Shown one piece after another: positions 1 through 4,790 of a DNA stretch of 7,023 bases (the stretch's first letter is position 1; every line of letters starts with the position of its first letter). This DNA comes from Mollicutes bacterium (GTDB lineage Bacteria; Bacillota_I; Bacilli_A; RF39; UBA660): positions 1 through 7,023 of the forward strand of contig PXDA01000079.1 in NCBI GenBank assembly GCA_003566505.1, given 5' to 3'. A program made the position numbers and the translations under genes. The notes beneath the pieces were generated by a model. It was not told the origin of the DNA. It searched no databases and saw only the letters and a list, made by a program, of their open reading frames with translations.

Positions 1-542
1 GGCTTTGCAAAAATTATTTCTGGATTAGAATATAAAGCATCAATACTGCCCAAAAAATAATTTTCAGCTTTAATATATTCAATAATATTAGCTAAATTAT
101 AATTTTCTTCATCAAAAGTATGTCTTTTACAATAGTTGCGGAACATATCAGTTAATTCCACATCAATCAAGACATTCATTTCTTTTTGATGACAATATTC
201 CGCCACCCTTTTTACGCAATCCATGGCATGAAAACCACAAACTATTAATTCTTCACTATCTTTTATTTGTTGATAAATAACTTCGTTATCAGGATAAACA
301 AAATCATATTCATCACCGATATGTTGTGCAAAAGTAATATCCACATGTAAGATTTTATCATTTTTTTCTTTTTTTAAAAAGGGGACTTCCTTATCTTTAA
401 ACATTAAAAAATTTATTTCGTACCCTTTTTGACGATATCTTTTATCTAATGTTCGGTTAAATTTTTTTAAAATTTCCTCACTAAATAAAATAGTATCACT
501 CATGTATTCTTCGATTGGGTATAAAAACAAGACTTTTTTCAT
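1..542 (-). CDS. Hypothetical protein with isochorismatase-like motif, C-terminus cut by window edge
   Basis: An open minus-strand frame starts at ATG 542 and runs uninterrupted to base 1 (180 codons plus 2 bases), so the 3' end lies outside the window. The start is supported by a GGTGGTGA ribosome site just upstream (about 548-555). The protein begins MKKVLFLYPIEEYM, a beta-strand-like start. Residues 100-120 read VCGFHAMDCVKRVAEYC, followed by MNVLIDVE. This resembles the 'G-x-x-T-x-x-CV...A...G-x-V-x-V-V-D' strand-helix-strand that carries the catalytic Cys in isochorismatase/cysteine-hydrolase proteins (here Cys109). The usual N-terminal 'D-M-Q' catalytic aspartate motif is not visible, so either the relationship is distant or the protein is a divergent Rossmann-like family. 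No signal peptide or membrane segment is seen. Function is unassigned; that the CDS is real is well supported by codon structure and ribosome site. Confidence 0.8.
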   Translation of the reverse strand, partial: MKKVLFLYPIEEYMSDTILFSEEILKKFNRTLDKRYRQKGYEINFLMFKDKEVPFLKKEKNDKILHVDITFAQHIGDEYDFVYPDNEVIYQQIKDSEELIVCGFHAMDCVKRVAEYCHQKEMNVLIDVELTDMFRNYCKRHTFDEENYNLANIIEYIKAENYFLGSIDALYSNPEIIFAK

Positions 543-590
543 TTTTTCACCACCAAATTTTTGCCCCTCTTTCTCCTCTTTTTAACGTCA

Positions 591-610
591 ATTATAATAA
601 CACTATTATA
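591..610 (-). promoter_or_regulatory. Candidate -10 boxes for the partial gene at 1-542
   Basis: On the minus strand two perfect TATAAT hexamers occur 14 bases apart, at 605-610 and 591-596, in the 97-base gap before the partial gene. Neither has a convincing -35 box at 16-18 bases, so it is unclear which is used. The leader would be roughly 40-55 bases and contains a purine-rich GAGGAGAAAGAGGGG stretch before the true ribosome site. I see no clear terminator for the upstream gene in this gap. Confidence 0.45.
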
Positions 611-639
611 CAAATAAGTAAACACCTTTTTTGCTTTTT

Positions 640-1179
640 TTACAACATTTTTCGCAATAACTTGCTGCTTCCTTTTCGCTTCATAAGTCGTATCACTTCT
701 TCTGAAGAAAATTGCTGTAATTTACGCCACGATTCATATTCAAACGCCTGGATAACTTTAATTAAATTTTTCTTACCCAAAACAACAATTATTTGATTAA
801 GCAAATCCCAAAAAACTGTTTCTTCACAATAATCCTCCGTATTAACTTCACTACCCATATTAATTTTTTGAACTGCTGCATCTAAATATACATCTTCATG
901 ATTTATCACATCTTGCATTTCACTATTAATAACCTTTTTTACCATATCAATAACTTCTTCTCTACCGACTTGATGAGGAAGATGAATAACAAAAATATCA
1001 TTTTCATAATTATCTAAATATATCACTTCACCACAATTCAAAAGAACATCAACATTATTTAGGGCTTCTGCCATTAAATTATGTAGCATCATATCAGAAG
1101 AACCTTGGATAAAATCAATTCTGTTTATACCATCCGCTTTTTCTTCACTAAACTTTCCCGATACAAAATACATTTTCAT
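640..1179 (-). CDS. Hypothetical protein, 179 residues, unrecognised
   Basis: The frame starts at ATG 1179 with an AAGGTGAT ribosome site about 7 bases upstream. A second ATG two codons in (1173) is spaced worse. I do not recognise the family. The protein is soluble in appearance, with no signal peptide or membrane segment. It alternates short hydrophobic strands (residues 1-8, 43-55, 61-67) with helical stretches, and the C-terminal third is strongly helical and basic, ending KRKGSSKLLRKML. The acidic middle and basic tail give a split charge distribution. It has its own promoter directly after the terminator of the neighbouring deoxyribosyltransferase-like gene, so it is probably transcribed alone. 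No function is proposed. Confidence 0.75.
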   Translation of the reverse strand: MKMYFVSGKFSEEKADGINRIDFIQGSSDMMLHNLMAEALNNVDVLLNCGEVIYLDNYENDIFVIHLPHQVGREEVIDMVKKVINSEMQDVINHEDVYLDAAVQKINMGSEVNTEDYCEETVFWDLLNQIIVVLGKKNLIKVIQAFEYESWRKLQQFSSEEVIRLMKRKGSSKLLRKML

Positions 1180-1210
1180 AATAAATCACCTTCATAAAAA
1201 TTTAAATCAT

Positions 1211-1238
1211 ATTATATCACTTATCAAAATAAAAACAA
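1211..1238 (-). promoter_or_regulatory. Promoter of the 179-residue protein gene
   Basis: The minus strand carries TGATATAAT, an extended -10 with the hexamer at 1211-1216. A weak -35 TTGTTT lies at 1233-1238 with a 16-base spacer. The -35 falls inside the descending arm of the upstream gene's terminator hairpin. The predicted leader is about 25 bases. Confidence 0.6.
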
Positions 1239-1262
1239 ATTTCGGTGTTAAAATTTGTTTTT
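1226..1262 (-). terminator. Rho-independent terminator after the deoxyribosyltransferase-like gene
   Basis: AACAAATTT (1234-1242) pairs perfectly with AAATTTGTT (1251-1259), extendable by A/T pairs to 1231-1262, around an 8-base loop CGGTGTTA. On the minus strand the stem is followed by TTTTATTTT. It begins 10 bases after the stop codon at 1273. The stem is AT-rich but long, and A/T runs flank both sides. Confidence 0.8.
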
Positions 1263-1272
1263 TTTATAATTA

Positions 1273-1740
1273 TTAATTTTCATTTATACTTTCTAATGCA
1301 TAGTCAATAGTCGCTTCCAACGTATTAAAAATTTTTTTATCCGATTCTTTTTTATATAACCAATCCAGATATCTTATTTTTCGAGCATCGTCAGGACGTC
1401 CATAAATAATTGATGTCGGTTTTTTCGCTAACCAATAACCAAACTCTACATTAGTTGTAAAAGCTGGCATCTTCGCCAATTCTCTTGGCACCCAAAAAAT
1501 TATTATTGTAGCATTCGCCAATGCTTCTCGTTCCCATTCCGCCCGATCAATATAATCTTTTCTACGAATATTTTCATCTTCTGGAATATAAACAATACCA
1601 TCAAAATTTTTTGCTTCTAAATATTTAATTGCTTCTGGTCGCCAAGAAGCAGTTTCCTCGTCGCGTGGTGTCGGTCCTGCTAAAAATATTGATTTTTCAT
1701 CACTAATAATAACCTCTTTATCCGCATAGTTTAGCACCAT
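1273..1740 (-). CDS. Nucleoside 2-deoxyribosyltransferase-like protein
   Basis: The 155-residue protein has the marks of the nucleoside 2-deoxyribosyltransferase-like family (PF15891 type). These are an N-terminal strand and nucleotide loop IFLAGPTPR (18-26), SWRPEAI (32-38), WEREALANATIIIFWVP (69-85), and TNVEFG (96-101) with Glu99 in the place of the catalytic nucleophile of classical enzymes. Classical members exchange the base of deoxynucleosides; relatives cleave nucleoside or nucleotide glycosidic bonds, and the substrate cannot be read from sequence. Length matches the family and no membrane segment is present. The ATG at 1740 has a GAGGTGG ribosome site 6-7 bases upstream. It sits alone between its own promoter and terminator. 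The immediate neighbours are of unknown function and do not clarify whether it serves nucleoside salvage or something else. Confidence 0.9.
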   Translation of the reverse strand: MVLNYADKEVIISDEKSIFLAGPTPRDEETASWRPEAIKYLEAKNFDGIVYIPEDENIRRKDYIDRAEWEREALANATIIIFWVPRELAKMPAFTTNVEFGYWLAKKPTSIIYGRPDDARKIRYLDWLYKKESDKKIFNTLEATIDYALESINEN

Positions 1741-1765
1741 TATTTACCACCTCATATTTATCTTA

Positions 1766-1794
1766 ATTATACTACACTATAAATAAAAAACGAA
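1766..1794 (-). promoter_or_regulatory. Promoter of the deoxyribosyltransferase-like gene
   Basis: A perfect TATAAT lies at 1766-1771 on the minus strand. The -35 is weak (TTCGTT, 1789-1794, 17-base spacer) and overlaps the foot of the preceding terminator. The predicted start near 1759 lies only a few bases before the GAGGTGG ribosome site. Confidence 0.55.
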
Positions 1795-1811
1795 CTCTTT
1801 GCTGAAAGTTC
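1783..1811 (-). terminator. Rho-independent terminator after the ART-like gene
   Basis: On the minus strand GAACTTT (1811-1805) pairs with AGAGTTC (1798-1792), including one T-G wobble, around a short loop CAGCA. It is followed directly by GTTTTTTATTT. It lies 20 bases after the stop codon at 1831. Confidence 0.85.
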
Positions 1812-1830
1812 CATTAACTTCTTCTTAGAA

Positions 1831-2304
1831 TTAATTTTTCCCATACTCATTCATCTCTTGTTTTATCTCATAAAATGATTTAAAATCTTCATAATTTATT
1901 TTCAAAACATCTATTGGCTTCAAATTCTCATAAGATTTATATTGTAACGTACCAACCGGATCATTTATAAACTTTTCGTTATATTCAAAAACATATACAT
2001 ATCCATCTAACTCCTCCGGAATAAGAACGTTCGCCATTGTCATTATCGGCATTTCCTCTTGATGATTAACTTCAAAATCATATTTTAAACCATTATTTAA
2101 ACTTAATTCTTTAATTTTATCTTTAAAGGCATATGCCGTTGCTACTAAAAATGATGGTGTTACAAATACTGCTTCATCAATATTTTGTTTTCTTCCACTT
2201 GAATCATGTGATTTTCTAATTTCAATATTATGCAACAATTCAGAACTACCATGAAATAAATATTTCGGATTATTTAAATCTTGTTTCATATACTCTTCAA
2301 TCAT
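1831..2304 (-). CDS. Hypothetical protein, possible ADP-ribosyltransferase-like fold
   Basis: The 157-residue soluble protein carries YLFHGSSELL (15-24), AVFVTPSFLVATAYAF (45-60), GYVYVFEY (101-108) and a C-terminal block around QYKSYENLKPIDVLKI (121-136). The order 'L-[YF]-H-G-S ... V-F-x-T-P ... A-x-x-Y-A ... G-x-V-Y-V' is seen in small bacterial proteins that resemble the ADP-ribosyltransferase/RNA 2'-phosphotransferase fold, where the HG motif contacts NAD. This is pattern-based inference; no catalytic Glu can be assigned with confidence. The ATG at 2304 has AAAGGGG about 10 bases upstream. A second ATG at codon 6 has only a tightly spaced GAAGAG. The gene is a single unit between its own promoter and terminator. 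No obvious antitoxin or immunity partner overlaps it. It may be an enzyme, a toxin domain or a phage-derived hypothetical. Confidence 0.8.
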   Translation of the reverse strand: MIEEYMKQDLNNPKYLFHGSSELLHNIEIRKSHDSSGRKQNIDEAVFVTPSFLVATAYAFKDKIKELSLNNGLKYDFEVNHQEEMPIMTMANVLIPEELDGYVYVFEYNEKFINDPVGTLQYKSYENLKPIDVLKINYEDFKSFYEIKQEMNEYGKN

Positions 2305-2329
2305 TAAAACTCGCCCCTTTTCTTTCTAT

Positions 2330-2357
2330 ATTATATAAAAATTAAAACAAAAAACAA
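2330..2357 (-). promoter_or_regulatory. Promoter of the ART-like gene
   Basis: TATAAT at 2330-2335 on the minus strand has a weak -35 TTGTTT at 2352-2357 (16-base spacer). The -35 lies within the descending arm of the tRNA-His terminator, the same arrangement as at 1211-1238. Confidence 0.6.
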
Positions 2358-2378
2358 ACCTTTATTAAAAGTTTGTTT
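2342..2378 (-). terminator. Terminator of tRNA-His
   Basis: GTTTGTTT (2371-2378) pairs with AAACAAAC (2352-2359); three further T-A pairs are possible inside after one mismatch. On the minus strand the stem is followed by T-rich sequence (TTTGTTTTAAT). It starts 10 bases after the tRNA CCA end. Confidence 0.75.
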
Positions 2379-2388
2379 AATTCCAACA

Positions 2389-2465
2389 TGGGGCGACTAG
2401 TGGGAATCGAACCCACGCATAATAGAACCACAATCTACCGTGTTAACCACTTCACCATAGCCGCC
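2389..2465 (-). tRNA. tRNA-His (anticodon GTG)
   Basis: The full cloverleaf reads on the minus strand. The acceptor GCGGCTA (2464-2458) pairs with TAGTCGC (2399-2393) with one G-T pair. The anticodon stem is GTAGA/TCTAT with loop TTGTGGT, placing anticodon GTG at 2431-2429. The T arm is GTGGGTTCGATTCCCAC. The discriminator base is C73 (2392) and the CCA end is encoded (2391-2389). A G at 2465 supplies the extra 5' residue (G-1) opposite C73 that is the hallmark of tRNA-His and is recognised by histidyl-tRNA synthetase. The gene is alone rather than in a tRNA cluster. Confidence 0.98.
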
Positions 2466-2478
2466 ACGAACAATATAA

Positions 2479-2507
2479 ATATTAACACAAAAAAGCATAC
2501 TTTTCAA
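2479..2507 (-). promoter_or_regulatory. Promoter of tRNA-His
   Basis: TTGAAA (2502-2507) and TAATAT (2479-2484) on the minus strand are separated by exactly 17 bases. The predicted start near 2472 is about 7 bases before the mature tRNA 5' end. Confidence 0.75.
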
Positions 2508-2521
2508 GCAAAATAATCAAT

Positions 2522-2550
2522 TTGCACTATTTTAATTTCTAAACTATAAT
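2522..2550 (+). promoter_or_regulatory. Promoter of the GNAT-like gene
   Basis: TTGCAC (2522-2527) and a perfect TATAAT (2545-2550) have a 17-base spacer. Predicted transcription starts near 2557, just before the ribosome site. It is divergent from the tRNA-His promoter; the two -35 boxes are only 14 bases apart. Confidence 0.75.
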
Positions 2551-2562
2551 AACAAGACAAGG

Positions 2563-2571
2563 AAGGTGGTG
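2563..2571 (+). promoter_or_regulatory. Ribosome binding site deciding a GTG start
   Basis: AAGGTGGTG matches the ideal AAGGAGGTG at 8 of 9 positions. It overlaps the in-frame GTG codons at 2566 and 2569, which therefore cannot be the start, and points to the GTG at 2575. Confidence 0.75.
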
Positions 2572-2574
2572 TTA

Positions 2575-2919
2575 GTGCTTGACTTAAAACTAATCAAACA
2601 AGATTATGATTACTTAGAAAAATTTATTAGCAGCCATCAGTTTGATAATAATATTTTTTTATTAGATGAAAATAAAATTCCCACTTTAATTTATATAATC
2701 AATTATTTAAGCACCGAAGCTGGTTATATTGCCTTTTATCAAAATGACACAAGTAAATATCATATTGAAGTCAATATTATCGAGCCTTATCAAGATAGTG
2801 GTTTAGGTCTTGCTGCTTTAAAAAAATTAAAAACAAACCATAACCTTTATATTGATTATCCAGTCAGCATTAACGATTCACTAATTCTTAAAAAAAGCAA
2901 AAAAAAGAAAACCACCTAA
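2575..2919 (+). CDS. Small GNAT-like (N-acetyltransferase-fold) protein
   Basis: The start chosen is GTG 2575, giving 114 residues. The strong ribosome site at 2563-2571 rules out the in-frame GTGs further upstream. The centre of the protein reads GYIAFY (50-55), then IEVNIIEPYQDSGLGLAAL (64-82). The Q-x-x-G-x-G core (Gln73-Gly78) followed by a helix matches the acetyl-CoA pyrophosphate-binding motif A of GNAT proteins ('Q/R-x-x-G-x-G/A'). The protein is short against the usual 140-180 residues: only a brief N-terminal part precedes motif A, and after it comes one strand (LYIDYPV) and a lysine-rich tail. The tail is encoded by A-runs that lead into the terminator. Substrate is unknown, and it may be a minimal or degenerate GNAT. 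It is the only plus-strand gene here and has its own promoter. Confidence 0.7.
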   Translation: MLDLKLIKQDYDYLEKFISSHQFDNNIFLLDENKIPTLIYIINYLSTEAGYIAFYQNDTSKYHIEVNIIEPYQDSGLGLAALKKLKTNHNLYIDYPVSINDSLILKKSKKKKTT

Positions 2920-2930
2920 GTGGTTTTTTT
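2908..2930. terminator. Bidirectional terminator between convergent genes
   Basis: AAAACCAC (2908-2915) pairs perfectly with GTGGTTTT (2920-2927) around the tetraloop CTAA. T-runs follow on both strands (TTTTTTT on plus; TTTTCTTTTTTTT on minus). The loop contains the stop codon of the GNAT-like gene (TAA 2917-2919), and the convergent gene's stop begins at 2932. One hairpin serves both genes. Confidence 0.9.
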
Positions 2931-2931
2931 C

Positions 2932-3123
2932 TTAATTTTCAAAACGACGGTTATTTCTTTCGTTGCGCTCTGCTTTTCTTCTTGCTCTTACTTCTGGACA
3001 ATACTTTGGTTTATTAGTAAAACCTTTTTCGTCGTAAAATCTTTGTTCTCCAGCAGTCCAAACAAACTCTTTTCCAGTTTCTGCACAAATTAACGTCATA
3101 TCAGTATATTCTTTTTCTTCCAT
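2932..3123 (-). CDS. Zinc-ribbon-family small protein (zf-trcl type) with half its cysteines replaced
   Basis: The 63-residue protein follows the bacterial zf-trcl zinc-ribbon pattern: TLICAETGKEFVWTAGEQRF (10-29), then YDEKGFTNKPKYCPEVRA (30-47), then a charged Arg/Lys/Glu/Asn tail. The family normally carries CxxCG...EQxFY..KGF.N.P..C..CR, four cysteines binding one zinc. Here only Cys13 and Cys42 remain; the partners are Thr16 (ACT) and Val45 (GTA). The rest of the signature (EQ-x-F-Y, E-K-G-F, N-x-P) is intact, so the fold is probably kept but canonical four-Cys zinc binding is not possible. Function of the family is unknown. The ATG at 3123 has an excellent GGAGGG ribosome site. It has its own promoter with a leader of about 80 bases and shares a terminator with the convergent gene. 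Confidence 0.9.
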   Translation of the reverse strand: MEEKEYTDMTLICAETGKEFVWTAGEQRFYDEKGFTNKPKYCPEVRARRKAERNERNNRRFEN

Positions 3124-3161
3124 TTTTTTCCCTCCTTTTTTTATTAATATTTGATTTAAAA

Positions 3162-3194
3162 TTATTTGGAACCATAAAAAAAAGGGACAAATAA
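3162..3194 (-). other. Possible leader hairpin of the zinc-ribbon gene
   Basis: TTATTTG and CAAATAA (3188-3194 and 3162-3168) can pair over 7 bases within the predicted untranslated leader. The large loop includes a T-run and a possible CC/GG pair. The stem is AT-rich and weak. It matches no riboswitch or T-box I know, and it may be chance. Confidence 0.2.
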
Positions 3195-3209
3195 ACTAAA
3201 TCTTTTTAT

Positions 3210-3238
3210 ACTATACCATAATAAAAGTAAATATTCAA
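3210..3238 (-). promoter_or_regulatory. Promoter of the zinc-ribbon gene
   Basis: TTGAAT (3233-3238) and TATAGT (3210-3215) on the minus strand have a 17-base spacer ending TGG, which gives an extended -10. Predicted start is near 3203, about 80 bases before the ATG. Confidence 0.75.
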
Positions 3239-3259
3239 GCATTTAGAACAAAAATACTT
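3237..3259 (-). terminator. Weak candidate terminator after the Nudix gene
   Basis: On the minus strand AAGTATTT (3259-3252) can pair with AAATGCTT (3244-3237), with one T-G wobble, around a 7-base loop. It overlaps the Nudix stop codon and is followed by the interrupted T-tract GAATATTTACTTTT. It contains no strong GC core and overlaps the next promoter's -35, so termination may be leaky. Confidence 0.3.
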
Positions 3260-3704
3260 AATTTGCTTTATGATTAAAATATTCTCTTAAAATATAATCC
3301 ATCGTTATTTTTATATCAGGAAAAACTTCTATTTCATCTAACTCAGCGCGCGAAAACCAACGAGCATTATATGCCTCACTTGTTTGTGGACTAGTGTCAA
3401 CACAATTAACAGGCACGGCAGCATAAATAACATCAATGTGCAAATCACCTTTATTATTACGGTTTTTCTGAATTCCTAATGGACGAATATAATCATCTTC
3501 TCTAGGAAATCGTTCTCCTAACAAACGAACTTTTACACCTGTTTCTTCAAAAGCTTCCCGCAAGGCAGCCTCTTCAAAAGTTTCATTTTCATTAATATGT
3601 CCGCCGGGCTGGACCCAACGATTAAATTTTTTATGATGGATTAATAAAATTTTTTTGTTTATTGGATTAATAATAAACACGGAGGCACAAAAATGACGAT
3701 TCAT
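3258..3704 (-). CDS. Nudix hydrolase
   Basis: With the start at ATG 3704 the protein has 148 residues. A complete Nudix box G-x5-E-x7-R-E-U-x-E-E-x-G-U lies at residues 35-57 (Gly35, Glu41, Arg49-Glu50, Glu53-Glu54, Gly56). This is the metal-binding catalytic helix that hydrolyses a nucleoside diphosphate linked to another group. Upstream is NRWVQPGGH, usual for the strand leading into the box; the C-terminal half has ARWFSRAEL, the common Nudix 'W-F-x-x-x-E-L' element. No signal peptide is seen. An upstream GTG (3713) lies inside the AGAGGTGG ribosome site and is not used. The ATG overlaps the tagO stop as ATGA, indicating translational coupling. Substrate cannot be read. Given its partner it might clear nucleotide-sugar or pyrophosphate by-products, but this is inference. 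Confidence 0.95.
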   Translation of the reverse strand: MNRHFCASVFIINPINKKILLIHHKKFNRWVQPGGHINENETFEEAALREAFEETGVKVRLLGERFPREDDYIRPLGIQKNRNNKGDLHIDVIYAAVPVNCVDTSPQTSEAYNARWFSRAELDEIEVFPDIKITMDYILREYFNHKAN

Positions 3705-4774
3705 AACTGCCACCTCTTCGAAAAGATTTCTCGCAGTCTCGTTCGATGAGTATCTTCAATAATAATATTAGTTTTTAATACAAAAAACAAAACAATCAAA
3801 ACCAAAATAGCATAAACAATTTTCCCTAATTGGGGATCACCAAACAAATAAAGCAAGGAAGCGGCGGCAAATAAAATATTAACACAAATAATTATCGCCA
3901 CTACGACACGTTGCGACATTTTCTTCGCCAATAATTGATGATGAATATGAAATTTATCAGGCACAGAAACCGACTGACCTTTTATCGACCTTCTAATAAT
4001 AGCAAAAATAATATCTAAAATCGGAATTGCCAAAATAATTAAAGGAACAATTAAGGAAGTTAAAGTAACATTTTTAAAACCTAATAAAGCAACTACCGAA
4101 ATAACAAAACCTAAAAACATCGAACCGCTATCACCCATAAAAATAGATGCTGGATTAAAATTATATATTAAAAAGCCAAGCACGCACCCAAGCATAATAA
4201 AAGTTAGTGTAAAATCAAGCCCAAACTTTTCCATAACAATCGCAATAATACCAATTGTTAAAAAATAAACGGCGCTTATTCCAGAAGCTAACCCATCAAG
4301 CCCATCAATAAAATTCATACAATTGATACAGCCCACTATAAAAAACAAAGTTAAAGGGTACGCCCAAAAACCAAATTCTAATTCCTGCCCGGCAATACCC
4401 ACATCACTAATTAAAATATTACCATAAAATACGATAATTAAGGCCGCCGCCAATTGACCCAAAAACTTAACTTTACTCGTTAGTGGTTTTATATCATCAA
4501 TAACACCAACTAAAACAACCAGAAAACTACCTATTAAAATTGAGTTCATAATGCCACTTGGTTCACTAAAAACCATATAGCCAAATAAAAAACCCAAAAA
4601 CAAAGCAATTCCTCCAAGTCGCGGAATTGGTTTTTGGTGTATTTTTCTTTCATTGGGATAATCAATTGCCTCAATATGCGTCGCCATTTTTTTAACAAAG
4701 GGCACTAGGGTTGCAACAACAAGAAAAGTAGACCCCGTTATTAATCCTATTCGTAACAATAAATCAAAATCCAC
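3701..4774 (-). CDS. tagO: TagO/WecA-type undecaprenyl-phosphate GlcNAc-1-phosphate transferase
   Basis: This polytopic membrane enzyme of the MraY/WecA family moves a sugar-1-phosphate from a UDP-sugar (GlcNAc in TagO) to undecaprenyl phosphate, the first step of wall teichoic acid or other surface polysaccharide synthesis. From GTG 4774 it has 357 residues and about ten hydrophobic segments. Family motifs are all present: DYPNERKIHQKPIPRLGG (38-55), the Asp pair GVIDD (Asp93-Asp94), NFIDGLDG (154-161), FNPASIFMGDSG (206-217) and the cytoplasmic HIHH (276-279) typical of WecA/TagO rather than MraY. The longer frame from ATG 4792 lacks a ribosome site and its ATG overlaps a -10 box, whereas AAAGGTGAT sits correctly for the GTG. 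The gene ends in an ATGA overlap with the Nudix gene. WecA-like use for another polymer is possible. Confidence 0.95.
   Translation of the reverse strand: MDFDLLLRIGLITGSTFLVVATLVPFVKKMATHIEAIDYPNERKIHQKPIPRLGGIALFLGFLFGYMVFSEPSGIMNSILIGSFLVVLVGVIDDIKPLTSKVKFLGQLAAALIIVFYGNILISDVGIAGQELEFGFWAYPLTLFFIVGCINCMNFIDGLDGLASGISAVYFLTIGIIAIVMEKFGLDFTLTFIMLGCVLGFLIYNFNPASIFMGDSGSMFLGFVISVVALLGFKNVTLTSLIVPLIILAIPILDIIFAIIRRSIKGQSVSVPDKFHIHHQLLAKKMSQRVVVAIIICVNILFAAASLLYLFGDPQLGKIVYAILVLIVLFFVLKTNIIIEDTHRTRLREIFSKRWQL
3710..3717 (-). promoter_or_regulatory. Ribosome binding site deciding the Nudix start
   Basis: AGAGGTGG on the minus strand lies 5 bases before ATG 3704, inside the last codons of tagO. 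The in-frame GTG at 3713 is part of this site and so is unlikely to be the start. Confidence 0.75.
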
Positions 4775-4777
4775 AGT

Positions 4778-4786
4778 ATCACCTTT
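4778..4786 (-). promoter_or_regulatory. Ribosome binding site deciding the tagO GTG start
   Basis: AAAGGTGAT on the minus strand sits 3 bases (GG-to-start about 7) before GTG 4774. It lies downstream of the in-frame ATG 4792, which has no ribosome site of its own. Confidence 0.7.
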
Positions 4787-4790
4787 AAAC

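Noticed and set aside
515..796. Open plus-strand frame across the gap and the 179-residue gene
   Set aside because: It overlaps two better-supported minus-strand genes and has no ribosome site; the translation (Phe/Asn/Ile-rich) looks like non-coding AT-rich DNA. The same holds for plus frames at 5722-5904 and 6387-6644.
1231..2378. Repeat family formed by the similar ACAAAC/GTTTGT hairpins
   Set aside because: The hairpins at 1231-1262, 2342-2378 and 6562-6593 share AT-rich GTTTG-like arms but differ in loop and flanks. They are best explained as independent terminators, not a dispersed repeat.
2389..2465. Attachment-site repeat of the tRNA-His 3' end within the window
   Set aside because: I read the flanking sequence for a second copy of the acceptor/T-arm sequence and saw none; a copy beyond the left edge cannot be excluded.
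3711..3713. GTG as start of the Nudix gene
   Set aside because: It lies within the AGAGGTGG ribosome site; ATG 3704 is correctly spaced and forms the ATGA overlap with tagO.
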